The notes under the pieces were generated by a model. The model searched no databases. It had not been told where the DNA came from and saw nothing but the letters and a program-made list of their open reading frames with translations. A DNA stretch of 64,000 bases from Rhizobium sp. C1 (lineage in GTDB: Bacteria; Pseudomonadota; Alphaproteobacteria; Rhizobiales; Rhizobiaceae). The stretch is taken from positions 124,001 through 188,000 of the forward strand of contig NZ_JAJNCY010000008.1 in the NCBI RefSeq assembly GCF_021026335.1. The letters run 5' to 3'. Position numbers and translations under genes: made by a program. Shown piece by piece: positions 17,782-27,561 of this stretch (positions are counted from its first letter, which is position 1; the number at the start of each line of letters is the position of its first letter).

Positions 17782-19152
17782 TCAGGCCGGATCGACCCAG
17801 CCGCCGGGCGGCGCGAAGTCGTTCATGTCGGATGGCCCCCAGGTTCCGGGCTGGTAGGCCGGCGGCCTGGACTTGTCGTCCAGAATGGGTTCGACGATCC
17901 GCCAGGCCAGCTCCGCTGCATCCTGGCGGGTGAAGAGCTGGCGGTCTCCATTCATCGCGTCGCCGATCAGGCGTTCATAGGGCGCCATTTCGCCATGACC
18001 GTCATCGACAGCGGCAAGCTCAACGGCTTCGCCGCGCATGCCGACGCCGGGCGTCTTGCGGCGCGCGCCGATGCCGATGGAGATATCCGGTCCCAGCCTG
18101 AACCGCACATAATTCCCCTGGGCTGCCTCGACATCGTCAAACAGTGAAACAGGCGGTCGCCTGAAGCGCACCACGACCTCCGTGGCATGCGCGGGCAGGT
18201 TCTTGCCGGCGCGAATGTAGAAGGGGACGCCGTTCCAACGCCATGTGCGGATTTGGAAGCGCACGGCGGCAAAGGTCTCCGTGACCGATCCGGCGGCGAC
18301 GCCGGGCTCGTCCAGATAGCCGTCGAACTGGCCGCGGATCACGTCATCATTGCTGAGCGGCGGCATGGCCTTGAGGATCTGTACCTTCTCGTCGACGAGA
18401 TCGTCCGATGCGCCGGAAGCCGGCGGCTCCATGGCAAGCAGCAGCAGGACGTTGACCAGATGGTTCTGGATGACGTCGCGGATACAGCCCACATCGTCAT
18501 AGAACTTGCCGCGCCCCTTGATCCCGAAATCCTCTGCCATGGTGATCTGCACGCTTTCGACATGATCCCGGTTCCAGACCGGCTCCAGGAAGCGGTTGGC
18601 AAAGCGGAAGTAGAGGATGTTCTGGATCGCTTCCTTGCCGAGGAAATGATCGATCCGGAAAATCGCATCCTCGTCAAAGACCGCGTGCAGAATCTTGTTG
18701 AGGTCCTTCGCAGATTCGAGATTCCGGCCGAAGGGCTTTTCCACCATCAGTCGCGCGCCTTTGGCGATCCCGGCCTTGTCCAGCCCGTCGGCGACGGTTG
18801 AAAAGAGGGCGGGCGGGATGGCGAGATAGTAGAGCGGATGTTCGTGTTCGCCCAATGCTCCGCGAAGCTTTTCGAACGTCCCATGGCTTCGGTAGTCGCC
18901 TGAGACGTAGACGAGCTGGGACGCAAGCTTTTCAAACACGGCCTCGTCCATGTCGCTGACATGGCTCTGGACGGAATCGCGCGCCCGATCGATCAGCTGC
19001 GCGCGCGACCAGTCGTCGAAAGCCACGCCGACAACCGGCGTCTCGAGCGTGCCGCGTTTCACCATGGCGTAGAGCGAGGGGAAAATCATCTTGTGTGCGA
19101 GGTCGCCGGTGGCGCCGAAGACCACCAGCACGTCCGATTTCTGTTCGGTCAT
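17782..19152 (-). CDS. zwf: Glucose-6-phosphate 1-dehydrogenase
   Basis: A 456-residue enzyme that oxidises glucose 6-phosphate to 6-phosphogluconolactone. The N-terminal NADP-binding loop [12 protein letters not shown] is intact, as are VMEKPFG-like [10 protein letters not shown] and the active-site peptide [14 protein letters not shown] with its catalytic histidine and lysine. The C-terminal half has the usual [19 protein letters not shown]. It is slightly shorter than the roughly 490-residue norm. It lies between gnd (18 bases upstream) and the glucokinase-like gene. No 6-phosphogluconolactonase gene is in the cluster. Confidence 0.93.
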   Translation of the reverse strand: MTEQKSDVLVVFGATGDLAHKMIFPSLYAMVKRGTLETPVVGVAFDDWSRAQLIDRARDSVQSHVSDMDEAVFEKLASQLVYVSGDYRSHGTFEKLRGALGEHEHPLYYLAIPPALFSTVADGLDKAGIAKGARLMVEKPFGRNLESAKDLNKILHAVFDEDAIFRIDHFLGKEAIQNILYFRFANRFLEPVWNRDHVESVQITMAEDFGIKGRGKFYDDVGCIRDVIQNHLVNVLLLLAMEPPASGASDDLVDEKVQILKAMPPLSNDDVIRGQFDGYLDEPGVAAGSVTETFAAVRFQIRTWRWNGVPFYIRAGKNLPAHATEVVVRFRRPPVSLFDDVEAAQGNYVRFRLGPDISIGIGARRKTPGVGMRGEAVELAAVDDGHGEMAPYERLIGDAMNGDRQLFTRQDAAELAWRIVEPILDDKSRPPAYQPGTWGPSDMNDFAPPGGWVDPA

Positions 19153-19170
19153 GATGCTTGAACCTCCGCC

Positions 19171-20175
19171 TTACTTCGACTTTTCAAGATGGCCGCCGAA
19201 GGCGTGGCGCATGGCAGAGAGAACCTTGCCGGAGAACTCGGCTTCACCGCGCGAGGAAAAGCGCTCGAACAGCGCTGACGACAGAACGGGAGCGGGAACT
19301 CCGGTCTCGACGGCTGCCTGCAGGGTCCAGCGACCCTCGCCGGAATCGGAGACCCGGCCGCTGTAGGTCTGGAGATGCGGGTCTTCCTTCAGCGCCTCCG
19401 CCGTCAGGTCGAGAAGCCAGGAGCCTATGACCGAACCATGCCGCCAGACTTCGGTGACGGCGGCGAGGTCGATGTCGAAGCGGTAGTATTGCGGATTGGC
19501 AAGCGGCGCGGTTTCCGCATCGACTGCCCGCTCGCGCGTCCCGGCATTGGCGGCCTTCAGGATGTTCAGCCCTTCGGCATAGGCGGCCATGACGCCATAT
19601 TCGATTCCGTTATGCACCATCTTGACGAAATGGCCGGCGCCTGCGGGCCCGCAATGGAGATAACCCTTCGGTGCTGTGCCGGTCGCGGGATCGTTTGCGA
19701 TATTTAGGCCTGCTCCCGGTGCGAGCGAGGCGAAGATGGGGTCGAGCCGCTTCACGGCAGCGTCTGCCCCGCCGATCATCAGCGAATAACCGCGCTCCAG
19801 GCCCCAGACGCCGCCAGACGTGCCGGTGTCGATGTAATCGATGCCCTTGACGGCAAATTCCGCGGCGAGGTCGATGGCATCGCGGTAGAAGGAATTACCG
19901 CCGTCGATGATGGCGTCGCCCTTTTCGAGCTTTCCGGCAAAATCACGCGCGATCTTCGGCGTGATGGCGGCGGGCAGCATCAGCCAGACGGCGCGCGGCG
20001 CGGCGAGCTTGGACACGAGATCGTCGGCAGAACTGGCCCCGGTTGCGCCTTCCTTCACCAGGGCTGCGACATTATCCGGATTGACGTCGAAGACGACGCA
20101 ATCATGACCGTCCTTCAGGAGGCGCCGCACCATGTTCGCGCCCATGCGGCCAAGCCCAACCATTCCAATCTGCAT
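19171..20175 (-). CDS. gnd: 6-phosphogluconate dehydrogenase, decarboxylating (short form)
   Basis: A 334-residue protein beginning MQIGMVGLGRMGANMVRRLL, a classic Rossmann dinucleotide site, with FDVNPDN at the end of the second strand. DGGNSFYRD and DTGTSGGVWGLERG (substrate loop), then HCGPAGAGHFVKMVHNGIEYG with the catalytic lysine, identify it. The length matches the short GndA/YqeC-like form, often NAD-dependent, rather than the 470-residue Gnd. It converts 6-phosphogluconate to ribulose 5-phosphate. The frame is open well upstream, but the ATG at 20175 with GGAG eight bases before it is the natural start, 37 bases after the glucan hydrolase stop. Confidence 0.92.
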   Translation of the reverse strand: MQIGMVGLGRMGANMVRRLLKDGHDCVVFDVNPDNVAALVKEGATGASSADDLVSKLAAPRAVWLMLPAAITPKIARDFAGKLEKGDAIIDGGNSFYRDAIDLAAEFAVKGIDYIDTGTSGGVWGLERGYSLMIGGADAAVKRLDPIFASLAPGAGLNIANDPATGTAPKGYLHCGPAGAGHFVKMVHNGIEYGVMAAYAEGLNILKAANAGTRERAVDAETAPLANPQYYRFDIDLAAVTEVWRHGSVIGSWLLDLTAEALKEDPHLQTYSGRVSDSGEGRWTLQAAVETGVPAPVLSSALFERFSSRGEAEFSGKVLSAMRHAFGGHLEKSK

Positions 20176-20212
20176 GTTCAATACTCCGTCTTGTCCGGCC
20201 GAAGCCGTTGCT

Positions 20213-22615
20213 TTATCCGCCGATGCGGATGCTGAAATTTGCGTTCTCCCACTGCCCTGTCTCGAGCCAGAAGAAGGTGAAGTCGATGGCCTGACCTGCT
20301 GCTCCGTCCTGCGCCGGCAGGTCAACGAAATGGCTCCCCAGGCCCGTCTCGACTGTCGGAGTGTCGTTGACGGTCGTCCAGCCGTCCAGGCTCCAGCGCA
20401 CCGTCGCGGAGGCGGCAAGTTCGAGCCGCAGCATCTTGCCGGGGGGAATGACCGAGAGGCGATTGTTGAAGCGCCAGATCCGCAGTTTGGAGACCGTCTT
20501 GTCCTTGATGTAGCGTTGCACACCCTGCGGGGGCATGTCGAATACGGCGCCGTCGGCAAGGGAACGCAGGAGCTTGACATGTTCCGAATGGGCCCAGACG
20601 AGCGGCATGGCGCTACCGGAGGGGCGGCCGTGGAAGAGTTCATGCTCAGGCAGATCCGGCCCGTTCCAGATCTGTTCGGGGATCAGTCCACCTGCGCCTG
20701 CCGACCGCTCGAGCGTGGCAAGCAGGCTTTCCGCCGCGTCACGGCGGCCAGCGGCCAGTTCGTAATGCGCCCGCTCGCCGGCCAGAAGGGGCCACGGTCT
20801 GCCGATGCCCGTGCCGTCGAATGGCGCGCCGTCATCATGTTCGCCATAGCCGTCATCATTGTAGCGATACCAGAGCGGACCTTGCGGCAGTTCCACGCGC
20901 AGTGAATGGTCGATGGCCTTGATCGTATCGAGAATATGTGGATCGTCCGGCGCCCGCAGGCCGAAGCGCACCAGCGCCAGCGCATCAGGGCTGATCACGG
21001 TGTTGGTCGGCAGGATGGCACGGTCGGGCGTCTGGTTGCGGATGGGCGTGTTGCCAGTGGGGCCGGCCGTATCGGTTGCGCCGGGCGCGGCAATCCGCAC
21101 GTAATAGCCCGAGATGCCGAGCGAGGCACAGAGATCCGTGTCGCCGGAAAAGGTCCATGCCTCGATCTGTTCGTTCCAGCAATCCGCCGTTTCGCGCAGA
21201 TGGCGGGCAGCGGTTGCATCGCCATCGCGTTCCACCAGATCGGCTGCACCCAGAAGCGCGGCGATTTCCACGGCCAGCGTGAAGGGGCTGTAGCCCGGAT
21301 CTTCCTCCCATCGGTCCTCGCCGGTCGCCGGTCCGTTGGCGAGAATGTAATTCGCCGCTCTGCGGATCATCGGCATGAATGTCTGAAGGGCATCCGCATC
21401 GAGATGGCCATGCCGGTGCAGCATGTCGGCCAGCAGGATGGGGAAGGCGCATTCATCCATCTGCACACCGGGCCAGTAGGGCTTGCCGTCAAGCCAGAGA
21501 TTCTGCGGCCAGCGGCCGGATGGCTGTTGCACCTCGCGCAGATAGGCAAGGATCGCCAGCGCCTCTTTCCCGTCGCCTGCTGCGAGGAAGCCGCCGGCCG
21601 TTTCGACCAGATCGCGCGGCCAGACCAGATGATAACCGCCCAGATCGTCGTCGCCCTTGGAAAAGCCCCACGGGATGGAAAGGCTGGCGACAACAGCGCC
21701 ATGCCTGTCGGCGGCACGATGGGAGGCGAGAACCGCCGTCGATATGCGATAGGCATTGATCCCGTCATGGGTGTGGCGATCGAGCGGCTGGAGGCCAGCC
21801 TGCCAGCTGCGCCAGTTGGAAATGTAGTGCTCGCGGGCCTGAGCGAAGCCGTCGCGAAGACTGTTCAGCGCACAGGTTGCCGCTTCATACTCCGTCTGAC
21901 CGAAGCCGAGCGCGAGCGTGGCGGTGTTGTGCGCCAGGGTGAATGGGATCTCGCCGGAAAGCGCGACATTTCCATCGTCGGCGCGGCAATATTGCTCGCT
22001 CAGCCGGCCGGATTTCCGCAGTTGCTGCCAGCCATCGGAGACGCCGACAAAGCCGGCGCTCACCGCCTGCCATGGCAGGTCGCACACAAGCGCCAGATAC
22101 CGGGACCGGCCGCTGGCGAAAAGCACCTTGCGGCCCTGGAATTCGCCGATCCAGGCAGAGTTGAGTTGGCCGGCATTGACCAGATGCGGCGCGAGAAGCG
22201 CCGTCACGCGGTAGTCGCCAGGCTCTCTCTTCAGCGCGGTAAAGGAGACCTGCTGGAGGACACAGGGGCGGTGCGGGTCGCTCACGATATTTTTTTCGAT
22301 GCGATAGGCTTCGTCGCGCGCCGTGTTGACGATGGAAAAGGCCGGAATTGCGCCTTCGAAGGGCTGCGTCTGCGACAAGCAGTCTCGCTTCTCCTCGGAG
22401 AAATATCCCTCGGGGCCTGTAACGATGAAGCCGAAATCCCGCGTGCAGGCGCTGTCGACGCGGGGATAATAGATTTCGTTCAGGATGCCGTGGCTGAGCG
22501 TGAACCAGACCGGGGAGTCTTCCGACAGTGCCGTGCCGACACCGTTCTTCGCGCTGGAGGTCCACCTTGCTTCGATCCCCGGCGCGCCCGGCGCAAAGTC
22601 GATCATGCGGCTCAT
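20213..22615 (-). CDS. Glycoside hydrolase family 15 glucoamylase/glucodextranase-like protein
   Basis: An 800-residue protein. The first 260 or so residues form the bacterial glucodextranase N-terminal beta-sandwich (GVGTALSEDSPVWFTLSHGI, IYYPRVDSACTRDFGF). The remainder is the GH15 (alpha/alpha)6 barrel, with YHLVWPRDLVETAGGF, an EEDPGYSPFTLAVEIAALL segment in the general-acid region, and the catalytic-base region IPEQIWNGPDL and PLVWAHSEHVKLL. It releases glucose from the non-reducing ends of alpha-glucans. No signal peptide is present, so it probably acts in the cytosol on glycogen fragments or imported oligosaccharides. I chose ATG 22615, with AAGGA seven bases upstream, because the preceding open stretch is not protein-like. 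First gene of the gnd-zwf-glucokinase operon. Confidence 0.88.
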   Translation of the reverse strand: MSRMIDFAPGAPGIEARWTSSAKNGVGTALSEDSPVWFTLSHGILNEIYYPRVDSACTRDFGFIVTGPEGYFSEEKRDCLSQTQPFEGAIPAFSIVNTARDEAYRIEKNIVSDPHRPCVLQQVSFTALKREPGDYRVTALLAPHLVNAGQLNSAWIGEFQGRKVLFASGRSRYLALVCDLPWQAVSAGFVGVSDGWQQLRKSGRLSEQYCRADDGNVALSGEIPFTLAHNTATLALGFGQTEYEAATCALNSLRDGFAQAREHYISNWRSWQAGLQPLDRHTHDGINAYRISTAVLASHRAADRHGAVVASLSIPWGFSKGDDDLGGYHLVWPRDLVETAGGFLAAGDGKEALAILAYLREVQQPSGRWPQNLWLDGKPYWPGVQMDECAFPILLADMLHRHGHLDADALQTFMPMIRRAANYILANGPATGEDRWEEDPGYSPFTLAVEIAALLGAADLVERDGDATAARHLRETADCWNEQIEAWTFSGDTDLCASLGISGYYVRIAAPGATDTAGPTGNTPIRNQTPDRAILPTNTVISPDALALVRFGLRAPDDPHILDTIKAIDHSLRVELPQGPLWYRYNDDGYGEHDDGAPFDGTGIGRPWPLLAGERAHYELAAGRRDAAESLLATLERSAGAGGLIPEQIWNGPDLPEHELFHGRPSGSAMPLVWAHSEHVKLLRSLADGAVFDMPPQGVQRYIKDKTVSKLRIWRFNNRLSVIPPGKMLRLELAASATVRWSLDGWTTVNDTPTVETGLGSHFVDLPAQDGAAGQAIDFTFFWLETGQWENANFSIRIGG

Positions 22616-22779
22616 ATCAGCATCCTTGCAAACAATGTCGTTTCGAAAAGTCGTTTTCGGCGGGCGCAGGCGGGATTGATTTCGGGACACCACTCGACTG
22701 CGTGTCAAAAGACTTGAGACATTTCGGACAACGGGCGGAGGCTCCGATTGTTCCCTGCTAGGGGGTTGAAATTGCAATA

Positions 22780-22793
22780 TTAAATATATTTAA
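22780..22793. promoter_or_regulatory. AT palindrome upstream of the glucan-hydrolase operon
   Basis: A perfect 14-bp palindrome TTAAATATATTTAA in otherwise GC-rich DNA, about 165 bases upstream of the glucan-hydrolase start and downstream of the efflux operon. It may be an operator or promoter element. No further support is visible. Confidence 0.3.
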
Positions 22794-22873
22794 CATACCG
22801 GCCCGGAGGCGCGGGCGAAGCCTGGCGAGCGTGCCGTCGGCTCATCGCTGACAGGGTTGCTTTTGCCACCCGT

Positions 22874-24274
22874 TCAGTTCGTTTCCCGCGCGTCTGCATT
22901 CCAGCCGCCGCCGAGGGCCACGATCAGGGAGATCGCGGACTGCAGGCGCTGATTGGTGGTCTCCAGCGCCTGCTGCCGGCTTGAAAGGGCCGAGGCCTGT
23001 GCGGTGACCACCGCGGTATAGTTTTGCGTGCCGGCCTTGTATTCGTTGAGCGCAATGTCGAGCGCCTGTTGCGAGGCCTCGACCGATTGCGCTTCGATGC
23101 CGGCCTGCTGGGCCAGGATGCGCGAGGTCGCCAGCTGATCGTCAACCTGCTGGAAGGCCGTCAGAACTGTCTGGCGATAGGTGGCGACCGCGGCGTCATA
23201 GCTTGCCTTTGCGGCTTTCACCTGTGCCTCGGTCAGGCCGCCGTTGAAGAAGGTCTGCGCCAGCGACAGTCCGATGGACCAGACGGGATTGCCGGCTTTC
23301 AGGAGATTGCTGGCAACGCCATAGCCGCCGGAAAGCGAGATGTCCGGATAATAGGCGCCCATGCTGACGCCGATGGCAGCATTGGCGGCCTGCATCTTCC
23401 GCTCGGCGGCGGCAATGTCGGGCCGCCGCTCCAGAAGGGTCGAGGGCACGGAAACGGGGACTTTCGGCACCGCCCGCGGCAGTGGGCGCGGAGCGATGGA
23501 AAGCTCTTCCGGCGGCTTGCCGATCAGCGTGGCGATCGCATGTTCATACTGGGCGCGTGCAACGCCGGTATTGGTCAGGCTCACTCTTGCGGCCAGCAGT
23601 TGCGCCTGAGCCGTGATCACGTCGGAGCGCGCTACCGTGCCGGCGGAATGCTGGTTCTGCGCAATCGCCAGAGATTTCTCGTATTCCGAGACGGTGCGGG
23701 CAAGCAGATCGTGCATCGCGTCGGTTTCGCGCAGATTGAACAAGGCGGCTGCCAGGGCGGCCTGTTCCGTCAGTCTGGCATTGGCGAGGTCGGCGGCGCT
23801 GGCGGCCTCCGTCGCCTTCTGCTCCTCAAGGCCGCGTCGCAGCTTGCCCCAGAGGTCGAGCGTCCAGCCGGCGGTGACATTGGCGGTCGCGGAATTGGCG
23901 ATCGCCGTCGTCTGGCGGGCGCGGCTCAGGCCGGATGCACCGCTGATCGACGGCCAGACGGCGGCGCGAGCCTCCTCCATCATGGCCTGCGCCTGACGGT
24001 AATTGGCTTCGCTGACCTTGAGTGTCTGATTGTTGAGCGTGACCTGGTTTTCCAGCTGGTCGAGCTCTGAATCGTTGAAGATCGTCCACCAGTCGCCCTT
24101 CGGGCTGTCGTCGGCAGGGGCGGCCGTGCGCCAGCCCGCCTGTTTCGGCAGTTCCTTGAAGGCTGCCGGCGTCTCGACATTCGGGCGCAGATAGTCGGGT
24201 CCGACCATGCTGCATCCGGCAAGCACGGCAGGAATGACGATACCGGCAACAAGTCTCGATCCTCGAGCCTTCAT
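22874..24274 (-). CDS. Outer-membrane efflux lipoprotein (OprM/NodT family)
   Basis: A 466-residue outer-membrane factor. The N-terminus is a lipoprotein signal with lipobox LAGC at about residues 19-22, followed by SMVGPDYLRPNVETPAAFKE, typical of NodT/OprM proteins. The body shows the two repeated OEP helical hairpins (QAQAMMEEARAAVWPSISG, SLAIAQNQHSAGTVARSDVI, RPDIAAAERKMQAANAAIGV). It forms the exit duct for the two RND pumps upstream. It overlaps the start-proximal RND gene by four bases and is the last gene of the four-gene efflux operon. Confidence 0.92.
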   Translation of the reverse strand: MKARGSRLVAGIVIPAVLAGCSMVGPDYLRPNVETPAAFKELPKQAGWRTAAPADDSPKGDWWTIFNDSELDQLENQVTLNNQTLKVSEANYRQAQAMMEEARAAVWPSISGASGLSRARQTTAIANSATANVTAGWTLDLWGKLRRGLEEQKATEAASAADLANARLTEQAALAAALFNLRETDAMHDLLARTVSEYEKSLAIAQNQHSAGTVARSDVITAQAQLLAARVSLTNTGVARAQYEHAIATLIGKPPEELSIAPRPLPRAVPKVPVSVPSTLLERRPDIAAAERKMQAANAAIGVSMGAYYPDISLSGGYGVASNLLKAGNPVWSIGLSLAQTFFNGGLTEAQVKAAKASYDAAVATYRQTVLTAFQQVDDQLATSRILAQQAGIEAQSVEASQQALDIALNEYKAGTQNYTAVVTAQASALSSRQQALETTNQRLQSAISLIVALGGGWNADARETN

Positions 24275-27200
24275 GGTCCTGCCTCCAGGGGCGTTTCATC
24301 GATGCGGCCGAAATAGATCCTTTTCCACCAGCGGGATACGAACCTGCTGAAACGGTCGAGGTAGAGGAATACGGCGGGCGTGGTGTAAAGAGTCAAGATC
24401 TGGCTGACGATCAAGCCGCCGACCACGGATATCCCCAGCGGATGCCGCAGCTCCGAGCCCTCGCCGGTGCCGAATGCCAGCGGCAGCGCGCCCAAGAGGG
24501 CCGCAAAGGTCGTCATCATGATCGGGCGGAAGCGGCGGATGCAGGCCTCGATGATCGCCTCTTTTGGCGTGAGGCCGCTCTTCATCGCCTCCAGCGCGAA
24601 ATCGATCATCATGATCGCGTTCTTCTTCACGATGCCGATCAGCAGGATCACCCCGATAAAGGCGATGATGTCGAATTCCTGTCCAAAGAGATGCAGCGCC
24701 AGCATGGCGCCGACGCTCGCCGAAGGCAATGTCGAGAGGATCGTCAGCGGGTGGATATAGCTCTCGTAGAGCACGCCGAGCACGACATAAATCGCGGTGA
24801 GCGCGGCAAGGATGAGCATCGGCTCGTCGGAAAGCTGCTTGCTGAAGGTGCTTGCCGTACCGGCAAAGGAACCCTGCACCGATTTCGGTACGCCGAGGCG
24901 GATCATCGCGTCCGAGATGGCGGCCTGCGCTTCCGAGAGCGAATGGCCGGGTGCGAGATTGAAGGAGATGGTCGTCGCGGCGAAAAAGCCCTGATGGTTG
25001 ACCGAAAGCGGCGTCAGATCCGCCCCATAGCTGGCGAAGGCGGTAAAGGGGATCATCTGCTCCTGGCTGGTCGAGACCGAGGCTCCGGAGGAGGCCGAGC
25101 CCTTGCCTGTCGTGGCAATGGAATTGACGGCCTGATTGCGTAGCGCCGTGCTGGCGGCGGCTGCAGCACTATTGCTGGCGCTTGCGCCGCTCGAAAACGC
25201 GCCGGCGCTGGTATTCGTCTTCTGCGCGCCCGAGACATTGGCTCCGGATGTCGAGACCCAGAGGTTCTTCAGCGTATCCGGGTTCTGCCAGAACTTGGGC
25301 GCAAGCTCCATCACGACATGATATTGGTTGAGCGCGCTGTAGATGGTGGAGACCTGCCGCTGGCCGAAGGCGTCGTAGAGCGTGTTATCCACGGCGCTGA
25401 GCGAGAGGCCAAGCCGCGCCACGGCATCGCGGTCTATGGAAACGTTGATCTCACGCCCGGCCTGCTGGCGGTCGGAATTGACGTCCGTCAGGATGTCGAT
25501 GCCCTGAAGCGCTTGCGTCAGCTTCGGCGCCCACTCGTAAAGCGCCTTGGTGTCATCCGATTGCAGAGTGAATTGATAGGCTGCGTTGCTCTGGCGCCCG
25601 CCGGTACGGAAATCGGCCGCCCCTTGCAGGAAGACACGCGCTCCGGCGACATCCGCAAGCTTCGGCCGAAGGCGCTGGGCGACGAGATCGGCCGAAATCT
25701 TGCGCTCTGCGAGCGGCTTCAGCGCGGCAAAGATAAAGCCCGAATTGGTCTGTCGGCCGCCGATGACCCCGGCGACGTGATCAATCGCCGGATCGCTTTT
25801 GACGATTTCCTGCAATTGCGTGAGCTTGCCCTTCATGGCCTGAAAGGAAATGCTCTGGTCGGCTTGGATGCCGCCGACGAGTACGCCGGTATCTTCGCTG
25901 GGGAAGAGGCCGTAAGCGCTGATCGTGAAGAAATAGACGTTCAGAGCCACCGTCGCGACGAGCGACAGGATCACATAGAAACTGTAATTCAGCAGGAAAC
26001 GCAGCGAGCGGGCATAGCCGTGTTGGACGGCGTTGAAGACCGCCTCTGTGGTGCGATAGAGGCGTCCGTGCTTTTCTTCGCCGACCGGCGGCAGGAGCCG
26101 CGCGCACATCATGGGTGTGGCGGTCAGCGACAGCAGCAGCGAGATCATCACGGCCATGGAGAGCGTGACCGCGAATTCATGGAAGAAACGGCCGACAATG
26201 CCGCCCATGAAGAGAATGGGCACGAAGACCGCGATCAGCGAGATGTTGATCGACATCAGCGTGAAGCCGACCTCCCGCGCGCCGTCGAAGGCGGCGGTGA
26301 GCCTCGATTTGCCCATCTCCATGTGACGGACGATGTTTTCCAGCATGACGATGGCGTCGTCGACGACGAAGCCGGTCGAGATCGTCAGCGCCATCAGCGA
26401 GAGATTGTCGAGGCTGGCGCCATCCAGCCACATGGCGGCGAAGGCGCCGATGATGGAAATCGGAACCGCGATGCTGGGGATCAGCGCGGCGCGGACGCTT
26501 CGCAGGAAGACAAAGACCACCACGGTCACCAGCAGCACGGAGATCAGAAGCGTCTTTTCCGTGTCGAAGAGCGAGGCGCGAATGGTGGTCGAGCGGTCGA
26601 GGCTCAATGTCAGGTCGACATCACCCGGCAGGGCGGCTTGGAGCTGCGGGAGCGAAGACTTGATGAGATCGACCGTCTCGATGATGTTCGCGCCCGGCTG
26701 GCGATAGACCTGGAGAAGCACCGCCGGCTTGCCGTCGGCAAGACCCGAGTTGCGCAGGTCCTCGACGCTGTCCTTGACCTCGGCCACGTCAGAGAGCCTC
26801 ACGCCGGCATTGTTGCGCCAGGCGACGATGAGGTTGCGGTAATCGTCCGCCTTGCTCGCCTGATCGTTGGTATAGAGCTGCAAATGCTGGTCGCCCGGCT
26901 CGATCACGCCCTTGGGCGCATTGGCATTCGCCGAGGCGAGCGCTGCGCGGATATCTTCGAGCCCTATGCCGTATTTGAACAGCGGCCCGGGATCGAGCTC
27001 GACGCGCACGGCCGGCAGAGACGAGCCGCCGACATCGACCTCGCCGACGCCCTTGATCTGCGACAGCGCCTGCTGAAGGATGTTCGAGGCGACATCGTAA
27101 AGCTGGCCCTGCGAACGGTTGGCCGAGGTCAGCGACAGGACCATGATCGGCGCATCGGCCGGATTGCTCTTGTGATAGCTCGGGTTGGAGCGGAGCGAGG

Positions 27201-27561
27201 CCGGCAGATCGGCGCGCGCGGCGTTGATGGCGGCCTGCACGTCGCGGGCCGCGCCGTTGATATCGCGGTTGAGCCCGAATTGCAGCACGATGCGCGTCGA
27301 GCCCTGCGAGGAGGAAGACGTCATTTCGGTGACGTCGGCGATCTGGCTCAGATGTTTCTCCAGCGGGCCTGCGACATCGGCGGCCATGGTGTCGGGGCTT
27401 GCGCCGGGCATTTTCGCCGAAACCGAAATGGTCGGCGTGTCGACCTGCGGCAGGGGCGCGACGGGCAATTGCCTGAACGCGACCAGCCCCGCCAGCGCGA
27501 AGGCCGCCGAGATCAGCGCCGTTGCCACCGGTCGCCGGATGAAGGGTCCGGAGATATTCAT
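24271..27561 (-). CDS. RND multidrug efflux permease (MdtC-like), with low-complexity insert
   Basis: A 1096-residue inner-membrane pump with two six-helix halves and large periplasmic loops. It begins [20 protein letters not shown] and has the proton-relay region [19 protein letters not shown] of the AcrB/MdtBC family. It is longer than the usual 1030-1040 residues because of a Ser/Ala/Gly-rich stretch of about 70 residues near position 780-850 (from [12 protein letters not shown] to [11 protein letters not shown]) in the second periplasmic loop. It follows a paralogous RND gene and overlaps it by four bases. Such pairs usually assemble as mixed trimers, as MdtB and MdtC do. Confidence 0.92.
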   Translation of the reverse strand: MNISGPFIRRPVATALISAAFALAGLVAFRQLPVAPLPQVDTPTISVSAKMPGASPDTMAADVAGPLEKHLSQIADVTEMTSSSSQGSTRIVLQFGLNRDINGAARDVQAAINAARADLPASLRSNPSYHKSNPADAPIMVLSLTSANRSQGQLYDVASNILQQALSQIKGVGEVDVGGSSLPAVRVELDPGPLFKYGIGLEDIRAALASANANAPKGVIEPGDQHLQLYTNDQASKADDYRNLIVAWRNNAGVRLSDVAEVKDSVEDLRNSGLADGKPAVLLQVYRQPGANIIETVDLIKSSLPQLQAALPGDVDLTLSLDRSTTIRASLFDTEKTLLISVLLVTVVVFVFLRSVRAALIPSIAVPISIIGAFAAMWLDGASLDNLSLMALTISTGFVVDDAIVMLENIVRHMEMGKSRLTAAFDGAREVGFTLMSINISLIAVFVPILFMGGIVGRFFHEFAVTLSMAVMISLLLSLTATPMMCARLLPPVGEEKHGRLYRTTEAVFNAVQHGYARSLRFLLNYSFYVILSLVATVALNVYFFTISAYGLFPSEDTGVLVGGIQADQSISFQAMKGKLTQLQEIVKSDPAIDHVAGVIGGRQTNSGFIFAALKPLAERKISADLVAQRLRPKLADVAGARVFLQGAADFRTGGRQSNAAYQFTLQSDDTKALYEWAPKLTQALQGIDILTDVNSDRQQAGREINVSIDRDAVARLGLSLSAVDNTLYDAFGQRQVSTIYSALNQYHVVMELAPKFWQNPDTLKNLWVSTSGANVSGAQKTNTSAGAFSSGASASNSAAAAASTALRNQAVNSIATTGKGSASSGASVSTSQEQMIPFTAFASYGADLTPLSVNHQGFFAATTISFNLAPGHSLSEAQAAISDAMIRLGVPKSVQGSFAGTASTFSKQLSDEPMLILAALTAIYVVLGVLYESYIHPLTILSTLPSASVGAMLALHLFGQEFDIIAFIGVILLIGIVKKNAIMMIDFALEAMKSGLTPKEAIIEACIRRFRPIMMTTFAALLGALPLAFGTGEGSELRHPLGISVVGGLIVSQILTLYTTPAVFLYLDRFSRFVSRWWKRIYFGRIDETPLEAGP

